Origin: Betaproteobacteria bacterium
GTDB taxonomy: Bacteria; Pseudomonadota; Gammaproteobacteria; Burkholderiales; Casimicrobiaceae
Assembly (NCBI GenBank): GCA_005888955.1
Contig: VBCS01000267.1
Coordinates: forward strand, 1 to 5,977
Direction: 5' to 3'
DNA: 5,977 bases
Both the position numbers and the translations under genes were made by a program. Numbering within the stretch: the stretch's first letter is position 1; each line of letters opens with the position of its first letter. Shown in pieces: positions 1 through 4,538 of the stretch. Below the pieces are notes generated by a model. The model had not been told where the DNA came from, did no database searches, and saw nothing but the letters and a program-made list of their open reading frames with translations.

Positions 1-181
1 TGAGCTCGATATTTCGGCCGCTGATCATGCCGCCGAAACATGAAAATGCGCCGCCCGGCTCGCCGGAGATCTCGGCCGGCGCGCCGGTGAACGCCGCAAA
101 CCGCGCGGCATCGGTCAATGCCTCGTACGTCTGCGCCGCGCTGGCGTCGAATAGCACTTCCTGGTGTATCGATCCGGTCAT
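1..181 (-). CDS. SRPBCC / AHSA1-domain protein, N-terminal part
   Basis: Partial gene: the first 60 codons are present and the rest lies beyond base 1. The translation begins MTGSIHQEVLFDAS, continues with a Tyr-Glu-Ala-Leu-Thr-Asp helix start near residue 19, and has the segment GGAFSCFGGMISGRNIEL at about 43-60. This order (first beta strand, helix containing the YEALTD pattern, then a Gly-rich G-x-F-x-x-F-x-G-x-I-x-G-R strand pair) is what AHSA1-like members of the START/Bet v1 (SRPBCC) superfamily show. They form a helix-grip fold with a hydrophobic cavity; their ligands are mostly unknown, so no specific function is assigned. The ATG at 179-181 is preceded by AAGGAGGAGG at good spacing, which decides this start; an in-frame ATG at 224-226 would add 15 residues but lacks an obvious ribosome binding site. 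Such genes often sit beside an arsR-type regulator, of which only a possible remnant is seen here. Confidence 0.8.
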   Translation of the reverse strand, partial: MTGSIHQEVLFDASAAQTYEALTDAARFAAFTGAPAEISGEPGGAFSCFGGMISGRNIEL

Positions 182-205
182 CGCCTCCTCCTTTTGTTGG
201 CGCGC

Positions 206-301
206 GCCATCGATGGCCGTATTCATCGCTGCTCGCTGCAAGCCGACCGGCTGCTGACGATCGAGCGCTGGCTCGAGCACTACCGCGCTTTCCAGGACAG
301 A
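206..301 (+). pseudogene. possible C-terminal remnant of an ArsR-family regulator
   Basis: The plus frame (codons at 206, 209 ...) reads GRIHRCSLQADRLLTIERWL followed by EHYRAFQDR. From memory of ArsR/SmtB-type repressors that accompany AHSA1 genes, the wing-to-last-helix region has the same layout: G-R-x-(R/H)-x-C-x-L, about six residues, then a W-(L/I)-E-x-Y-R-x-F-x-x-R helix. No start codon, DNA-binding helices or C-terminal tail survive: upstream the frame runs into the start of the AHSA1 gene on the other strand, and beyond base 301 the frame becomes Ala/Arg/Pro-rich without the expected leucine-rich helix. It would therefore be a fragment of about 30 codons left after rearrangement. The call rests on a short match made by eye and could be chance. 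Confidence 0.3.
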
Positions 302-302
302 A

Positions 303-326
303 CCCCCGCGACCGCCACCGCGAGGG
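303..326 (-). terminator. candidate GC-rich hairpin downstream of the DUF6496 gene
   Basis: Bases 303-310 and 319-326 form two arms of eight bases with one mismatch (CCC, a mismatch, CGCG against CGCG, a mismatch, GGG) around an eight-base loop at 311-318. On the minus strand it lies 53 bases past the DUF6496 stop and is followed by TTCTGTCC rather than a clean T run. It could be a weak intrinsic terminator between the DUF6496 and AHSA1 genes, or just local GC-rich complementarity. Confidence 0.3.
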
Positions 327-378
327 CTGGGAGGGCGCGAGGCGTGCGCCGTTCAGGAAAACCCTGGCTGCGCGATAC

Positions 379-879
379 TTAACCGGTCGAACGTGCGCGC
401 GTCCGTGCGGCCTTGCGTGCCGCAGCGCTGCGGAGCGAGGGACCCTTGGTCCTGGCCGCTTTGCGCGCGGCCGCGGACCGCGCACCGGCCGTCCGTTTCT
501 GCGCAGCCGACTTGGCCTGCCGCGCGAGCGCGCCCTTCGAAGCGGCCGTGTGCCCTTCGCGCTTGAGCGCCGCCGTAATCGCGCGTGAACGGCGCGGGGA
601 CGCCGGCTTCGGGCCGTGGGCGCCGGCTGCCACTGCGCGCTTGGCGCTCTCCCGCGTCCTTTCGGATACGGTGCCTTCTTTCGGCGGCGGCAGCTTCACC
701 CCTGCGCGACGCGCCTTGGACAGGCCGATCGCGATTGCCTGCTTGGTCGATTGCGCGCCGTGCTTGCCTTCGCGGATGTGATGCATCTCCTCGCGCACGA
801 ATTCTCCCGCCTGCGTCGTCGGCGCCTTGCCTTCGCGCTTGTCCTCGGCGGCTCGTTCCATGGTTTTCCTGTCCGGCAT
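379..879 (-). CDS. DUF6496 family basic protein with histone H1-like tail
   Basis: A protein of 166 residues. Residues 1-70 match the DUF6496 pattern as I remember it: MPDRKTMERAAEDKREGK, then QAGEFVREEMHHIREGKHG, then STKQAIAIGLSKARRAGVKL at 44-63, then PPPKEG. The remainder (about 71-166) is low in complexity and rich in Ala, Lys, Arg and Ser, like the tails of eukaryotic H1 or bacterial AlgR3/HctB-type proteins. Two copies of RSAAARKAART lie at 134-144 and 150-160, sixteen residues apart. There is no signal peptide or membrane segment, so it should be cytosolic; nucleic-acid binding or a role in stress is inferred from charge only, since the family has no established function. The ATG at 877-879 has AAGGAG seven bases upstream and matches the family's usual N-terminus; the frame extends 38 codons further upstream to 993 but that part looks like non-coding Arg/Ala run-on. 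Confidence 0.9.
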   Translation of the reverse strand: MPDRKTMERAAEDKREGKAPTTQAGEFVREEMHHIREGKHGAQSTKQAIAIGLSKARRAGVKLPPPKEGTVSERTRESAKRAVAAGAHGPKPASPRRSRAITAALKREGHTAASKGALARQAKSAAQKRTAGARSAAARKAARTKGPSLRSAAARKAARTRARSTG

Positions 880-987
880 GGTATGGCTCCTTCTTTCGTT
901 GTCGGTATCTATCCGCCGTTGCGGCGCCTTGCCTCGCGCATCGCGACGAGTTGCTGCGCCGGCAGGCACGGTAACGCTTACACGCTT

Positions 988-1002
988 CGGCAATTATTGC
1001 CG
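988..1002. promoter_or_regulatory. 15-base perfect palindrome between the DUF6496 and metallothionein genes
   Basis: CGGCAAT, one central base, ATTGCCG: seven-base arms with no mismatch. It lies 26 bases past the metallothionein stop and 109 bases upstream of the DUF6496 start. Its minus strand also contains AATAAT, five of six bases of a -10 hexamer, but no good -35 is found upstream. With a one-base centre it is a poor RNA hairpin and has no T run, so a dimeric repressor site for the DUF6496 gene is more likely than a terminator. Binding protein unknown. Confidence 0.35.
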
Positions 1003-1028
1003 GTCAGGGACCTCTGCCCGCACGGCAA

Positions 1029-1214
1029 CTAGCGGCCGCCAGCACAAGGAGGATGCCCGCAACCACATTTGCTGACTGCTGGCTTGTTCGCCTTGGCGGT
1101 ACTGTCGCAATAGTCGCTGCAATAACGCTGCCCCGCCTTGACCATGCACTTGCAGGCCGCATGAGCGCATTTTGTCGATGAACCGGTACTCGCTGATCCC
1201 TGGTTGGCAGGCAT
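1029..1214 (-). CDS. bacterial metallothionein (SmtA/BmtA family)
   Basis: A 61-residue cysteine-rich protein. After a short polar N-terminus (1-14) it has KCAHAACKCMVKAGQRYCSD (15-34), then YC at 35-36, and a C-terminal block KCGCGHPPC (49-57). Cysteines are at 16, 21, 23, 32, 36, 50, 52 and 57, histidines at 18 and 54. The order C-x(4)-C-x-C-(M/L)-V, YCSxxC and CGH-x-x-C is that of prokaryotic metallothioneins, which bind Zn, Cd and similar ions as a thiolate cluster in the cytosol for metal storage and detoxification. Compared with Synechococcus SmtA as I recall it, the second Cys of the opening CAC is replaced by His18, the final Cys of the C-terminal CNC is absent, and an extra Cys50 is present. 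The ATG at 1212-1214 follows GCGGAGG with eight bases of spacing. It is a single gene with its own leader; metal-responsive control is expected from the family but not shown. Confidence 0.88.
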   Translation of the reverse strand: MPANQGSASTGSSTKCAHAACKCMVKAGQRYCSDYCDSTAKANKPAVSKCGCGHPPCAGGR

Positions 1215-1254
1215 GTTCCAATCCTCCGCATTGCCCTTCGCTTGTGTCTCGATC

Positions 1255-1301
1255 GACGCGATATAAATTCAGCAAGAAGCTTGCCACGTAATTCAGGCAA
1301 G
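1255..1301 (-). promoter_or_regulatory. candidate metallothionein promoter/operator with paired repeats
   Basis: Upstream of the metallothionein start, on the minus strand, CTTGC(C)TGAATT occurs twice (plus-strand 1290-1301 and 1266-1276), start to start 24 bases. The same bases give inverted repeats: CTTGCC 1280-1285 with GGCAAG 1296-1301 (loop 10), and GCAAG 1272-1276 with CTTGC 1280-1284 (loop 3), so 1280-1284 could pair with either side. The copy nearest the gene runs into an A/T-rich stretch (TTTATAT at 1261-1267) that could serve as a -10 region; no convincing -35 was seen. Placement 50-90 bases ahead of the gene suits an operator or a short leader structure. Confidence 0.35.
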
Positions 1302-1433
1302 ACCGGTTGCGATCCAATCGGGCGAAATGAGCGAGGCGTGAGCGTGCGTTGATGCGTCGCCGGAGTTGCAGGCGGCTGCTGCTCGCGCAGCGGAGCACGA
1401 CCACGCATCGGCGTGATCGCACTGGATGAAGCG

Positions 1434-1464
1434 GCGCGGCTTATTCGCGCGCGATCTGCCGCGC
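1434..1464 (-). terminator. candidate GC hairpin after the 100-residue gene
   Basis: GCGCGGC at 1434-1440 and GCCGCGC at 1458-1464 form a perfect seven-base inverted repeat with a 17-base loop, beginning one base past the stop codon of the minus-strand gene at 1466. There is no T run after it, so it would be an atypical terminator or a 3'-end-stabilising stem. In DNA this GC-rich, such repeats can occur by chance. Confidence 0.3.
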
Positions 1465-1465
1465 T

Positions 1466-1768
1466 CTAGCGATGAGGACCGCCGGCCGAAACCGGCGAGG
1501 ACGCGGTCAATCGCTCGCGCAAGCGGCGCCATGCATTCGTGATCAGCCCGTAGACGAATTCGCGCCGAATCGCGCGCGCCTGCCGTTCGATGATGTAACG
1601 GTCATACGTCGTCCAGTAGCGCGAATCGGGTGCCTCGTCGTTGGCAACGGTGAGTGTGCATTGCAACAATTCTGGGCGAGCCTGAGTTGGGTGCGGAGCT
1701 CGCTTCAGGACGGAAAGCGGCCCGACCATCGGCGGCGGATTGAGGGTGTCCGTAGTTAGCAATCTCAT
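1466..1768 (-). CDS. small protein of unknown function, 100 residues
   Basis: I do not recognise this protein. It has a proline-containing N-terminal part (MRLLTTDTLNPPPMVGPL), a middle segment with a single Cys at 37, and at about 55-88 a basic, probably helical segment (YDRYIIERQARAIRREF, then ITNAWRRLRERL) with aromatic and hydrophobic residues spaced as on an amphipathic helix. No signal peptide or full transmembrane span is apparent. The start chosen is the ATG at 1766-1768, which has AAGGAAG five bases upstream; the frame is open for 20 further codons to 1828 but that extension has no ribosome binding site. The combination of a ribosome binding site, non-biased composition and little competition from other frames supports a real gene, but comparison with homologues would settle it. 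Divergence from neighbours and a stem just past the stop suggest it is monocistronic. Confidence 0.55.
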   Translation of the reverse strand: MRLLTTDTLNPPPMVGPLSVLKRAPHPTQARPELLQCTLTVANDEAPDSRYWTTYDRYIIERQARAIRREFVYGLITNAWRRLRERLTASSPVSAGGPHR

Positions 1769-2081
1769 CGAGCTTCCTTGGGTAACAACCTCAGGATGAT
1801 GGCGTTCCTGGGGCCGAGCTCGAACCATAGATGAGAGACCCTACGATCGTCCAATCGCCTGTTGCGATGAAACGGATCACCGTTGCCTATGGCGCGATTA
1901 GGGAATGTGCGATGCACCAAAAATGTGGATTCGCGCAGTGCTACGCGATGTATGGCGGCACGACAAGCGCCAGCGACGTGACGGCGATACGCACGCCGAT
2001 CAGGCGGGTCAGCGCTCCATCGGCACGCACGCCCGACGCAGCGCCGCCGCGCGGGCTGCCCCGGAGATCATCTCGCGGCAG
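1769..2081. other. 313-base stretch without a convincing gene
   Basis: It lies between the end of the propeller gene (stop at 2082) and the start of the 100-residue gene, both on the minus strand, so it should hold the leader and promoter of the latter. No hexamer pair is convincing; TTGGAC followed after 17 bases by TCTATG on the minus strand at about 1822-1850 is the best and is weak. A plus-strand frame starting at 1831 lacks a ribosome binding site and runs antisense into the propeller gene, so I do not call it. The minus-strand frame just past the propeller stop ends in a hydrophobic run (IAVTSLALVVPPYIA at about 1950-1995) but has no plausible start. Confidence 0.5.
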
Positions 2082-2082
2082 C
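2055..2082 (-). terminator. imperfect stem at the end of the propeller gene
   Basis: GCTGCC at 2055-2060 pairs with GGCAGC at 2077-2082, and inside it GAGAT 2064-2068 faces ATCTC 2070-2074. The outer arm overlaps the first stop-codon base of the propeller gene. No T run follows on the minus strand. It may be a 3'-end stem or weak terminator; evidence is limited to the base complementarity. Confidence 0.25.
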
Positions 2083-3005
2083 TACCTCGCCGGAACCATC
2101 ACCAGCCGATCGTTGCCCGACTCCGCGCCCCAGGCTTCGCCCGCGCGGCCGAGCATCTGCCGCACATCCGCGCTCCGGCGATCGGAGGGAAAGCTTTCGA
2201 ACTTCTCGGTCACCGGATCGAACTTGACGATAGCATTGATCGACCAATCGGTAAGCCAGACCTTGTCCTGATCGTCGACCCACACCGAGTACGCATGCGC
2301 ATTGCCGGGCAATTTCCACTCGCGCCAGGATTTGCTGGCCGGCTCGTACATGCCGACCTGTCCGGTGTTCCAGTAGCTGACCCAGATGCGACCGCGCGAA
2401 TCGGACCACACGCGGCGCGCGCCCTGCGCCTTGGTCGGCGGCTCGATCACCGTCGCCACTCCTGTTTCGACGTCGATGTGCGCGATGTGATTGCCGGCGA
2501 GCGAGGCGTAATACACCTCGCCCGAAGGCGTTGTAGCAATGCCGTAGGGGCCGCTGCCGCGCGGCGCGTTCCACACTTTCATGTCTGAAGTCGCGGGATC
2601 GAGGCGGCCGTAATAGCCGCCCTGCCCGGTAAACCAGACGCGTCCCTTCTTGTCGAAGGTCAGCGTGTTGAGGTTGGCGTAACCGGTATCCGCAGGCAGC
2701 GCCCATACCTTGACTTCGCGTGTTTTCGGATCGACGCGCACGATCGCATTCTGTCCGCCGTCGGTGATCCACGCCGCGCCGTCGGGACCCACGATCACGC
2801 CATGTGGCGCGGACCGCGCTCCGAGCGCGATCTCCTCGTACTTGCCGCTCTTCGGGTCGAGAATGCCGAGCTTGCCGGTCCTCTGGGCCGTGTAATAGAC
2901 AGGCGCGCCCGATCCCGGTGCCGAATAGGTCGGCGCTGCAACGGCGCAAGTAATCGCTGCCGCGAACGCGAACAGCGCCGACGTCAGCCGCCTGACGATC
3001 GCCAT
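2082..3005 (-). CDS. exported virginiamycin B lyase-like (Vgb/SMP-30/NHL type) beta-propeller protein
   Basis: A 307-residue protein. Residues 1-24 are a Sec-type signal peptide (basic MAIVRR, hydrophobic LFAFAAAITCAVA, likely cleavage after Ala-Val-Ala or nearby), so it acts in the periplasm. The rest consists of repeated blades of about 40 residues built as H/Y-G-I, D-x-x-G-x-x-W-(I/V/F)-T, then I-x-(R/H)-(V/I/L)-D-P: for example PHGVIVGPDGAAWITD at 67-82, LTFDKKGRVWFTG at 115-127, PYGIATTPSGEVYYAS at 153-168, VWSDSRGRIWVSYW at 199-212 and VWVDDQDKVWLTDW at 241-254. This is the streptogramin lyase-like propeller family. True Vgb linearises streptogramin B antibiotics, but most chromosomal relatives have no known substrate, and I cannot place the Vgb catalytic His/Glu set by eye, so the enzymatic role is open. 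The ATG at 3003-3005 has AGGAGG close upstream. It is transcribed away from the M20 gene, from a shared 119-base region. Confidence 0.9.
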   Translation of the reverse strand: MAIVRRLTSALFAFAAAITCAVAAPTYSAPGSGAPVYYTAQRTGKLGILDPKSGKYEEIALGARSAPHGVIVGPDGAAWITDGGQNAIVRVDPKTREVKVWALPADTGYANLNTLTFDKKGRVWFTGQGGYYGRLDPATSDMKVWNAPRGSGPYGIATTPSGEVYYASLAGNHIAHIDVETGVATVIEPPTKAQGARRVWSDSRGRIWVSYWNTGQVGMYEPASKSWREWKLPGNAHAYSVWVDDQDKVWLTDWSINAIVKFDPVTEKFESFPSDRRSADVRQMLGRAGEAWGAESGNDRLVMVPAR

Positions 3006-3124
3006 TGTGCCTCCTTGCCCGTAAACCCCGCGCTGAATGACGCAGGCATGAGCTTCAGTATAGTCTATGCGGGCGATACGATACGATTCCAGATCCCATT
3101 GAACACGATACGACGAGGCGAGCG
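3006..3124. promoter_or_regulatory. divergent promoter region of the propeller and M20 genes
   Basis: A 119-base gap between two divergent starts. For the minus-strand propeller gene TATACT (plus 3057-3062) is a good -10 hexamer, 52 bases from its start, although no TTGACA-like -35 sits 16-18 bases before it. For the plus strand TATAGT at 3059-3064 overlaps the same bases. A five-base unit GATAC GATAC GATTC occupies 3075-3089 and another GATAC lies at 3107-3111, just ahead of the M20 ribosome binding site; these could be regulator half-sites. Confidence 0.35.
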
Positions 3125-4502
3125 TTGACTCGTTCGCAAGCGCTTGCGCACGCGGCGGACTATTTCGATTCGGGCGCGTTTCGCTTAGACCTCGGGCGTC
3201 GCGTCGCCTACCGGACCGAGAGCCAGGAACCGGAGCGCGCTGCGCAGCTTCGCAGCTATCTCTCCGACGAGCTGCTGCCGTCAGCCGAGCACCTGGGCTT
3301 CACGGGCCGCGTGATCGAGAATCCTGCGGCTGGGTGCGGACCGTTTCTGCTGGCGCGACGCCGCGAAGCCGCCGACCTGCCGACCGTTCTCATGTACGGC
3401 CACGGCGATGTTGTCCGCGGCTACGACGCACAATGGCGCAAGCCGCGCGATCCCTGGTCGATCACCATCGAGGGCGACCGCTGGTACGGACGCGGCACGG
3501 CCGACAACAAGGGCCAGCATACGATCAATCTCGGTGCGCTCGCGAGCGTGCTCGCGTCCCGCGGTGGCAGGCTCGGATTCAACGTCACGCTGCTCTTCGA
3601 AACCGGTGAGGAAGTGGGCTCCCCGGGATTGCACGCGATCTGCGCTGCATTGCGCGACGAGCTCGCCGCCGACGCTTTGATTGCTTCGGACGGGCCGCGT
3701 GTCAATGCCGAACGTCCCACGGTCTTCCTGGGCTCCCGCGGATTGATCAACTTCAAGCTCGCGTTGCGTTTGCGCGAAGGCGGCCATCACTCCGGCAACT
3801 GGGGCGGGCTGCTCGCCAACCCCGCAATCATTCTGGCGCACGCTATCGCGACTCTCGTGAGCAAGAACGGCGTCGTGCTCGTAGAGGGTTTGCGCCCACC
3901 GCCTATCCCCGACACCGTCCGGCAAGCGCTGGCCGACATTTCCATCGGCGGCGATCCTCTCGATCCGCCGATCGACGAAGGCTGGGGCGAGCCCGGACTT
4001 ACGCCCGCAGAACGCGTGTTCGGGTGGAACACGCTCGAAGTGCTCGCGGTCAAAGCGGGCAACCCGGAGCATCCGGTCAATGCGATCCCGCCGTACGCGG
4101 TTGCGCATTGCCAGCTGCGTTTCGTCGTCGGCACCGACTGGACGCATGTGGCTGACCACCTGCGCCAGCATTTCGACGCACGCGGGCTCGCGATGATTGA
4201 CGTCGACGTCGAGCAAAGCAATGCCGCGACGCGTCTGTCTCCCGACCGGCAAGAGGGTCGCGCTGTTGCCGAATCTCGGCGGCACGCTGCCCAACGACGC
4301 GTTCGCGGAGGTGCTGGGGTTGCCGACGATCTGGATCCCGCACTCCTATCCCGGGTGCTCGCAACACGCGCCCGACGAGCACCTCCTGGGACCGGTCGCG
4401 CGCGAGGGCTTGCAGATGATGGCGGGCCTGTTCTGGGATCTCGGCGACTCCGGCGCGACGTTGCCGAGGCTAAGCGCCGGGCGCGCGACAACATTGCGTT
4501 AA
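3125..4502 (+). pseudogene. M20 family metallopeptidase, broken by an internal frame-changing deletion
   Basis: The first 374 codons (3125-4246) carry an M20 hydrolase: YGHGDVV at 91-97 supplies the His93/Asp95 pair, GRGTADNKG at 122-130 the bridging Asp127, TGEEVGS at 160-166 the catalytic Glu162 and metal-binding Glu163, and ASDGP the Asp189 ligand; 208-330 look like the dimerisation insert with GGHHSGNWGG. At LSPD (371-374) the homology stops. It resumes one base forward, at 4245, with TGKRVALLPNLGG and continues for 85 codons through GCSQHAPDEH, which holds the last zinc-ligand His (codon 4365-4367), to TAA at 4500-4502. Relatives of this type have about 14-15 more residues between these points, so a deletion of 3n+2 bases, about 41-47, explains the break. 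The TTG start follows GAGG with six bases of spacing and gives the expected N-terminus. Substrate unknown; intact relatives cleave amide bonds of small peptides or acylated amino acids in the cytosol. A read or assembly error is possible. Confidence 0.88.
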
Positions 4503-4538
4503 GGTTTCATTCCCGTGGAGGAACGTCCCAAGGCCGGG

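Noticed and set aside
413..1075. Several plus-strand frames over the DUF6496 region
   Set aside because: They are antisense of an Ala/Arg/Lys-rich gene and show only Arg/Ala/Pro composition.
994..1422. Two longer minus-strand frames overlapping the metallothionein
   Set aside because: They lie in other frames than the cysteine-rich protein and have no ribosome binding site or recognisable pattern.
1831..2271. Plus-strand frame starting MRDPTIVQSPVAMK
   Set aside because: No ribosome binding site, overlaps the propeller gene antisense by almost 200 bases, and its second half is a shadow of that gene. The first 80 codons resemble nothing I know.
2068..2949. Second long minus-strand frame (293 codons) over the propeller gene
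   Set aside because: Arg-rich shadow of the real frame, which has a signal peptide and regular propeller blades.
4194..4250. Programmed ribosomal frameshift to join the two M20 parts
   Set aside because: There is no slippery heptamer, and a shift would not restore the roughly 14 residues that appear to be missing between LSPD and TGK.
3281..4294. Minus-strand frame of 337 codons
   Set aside because: Antisense of the M20 gene; no motif, no ribosome binding site, and the plus strand carries a full set of M20 metal ligands.
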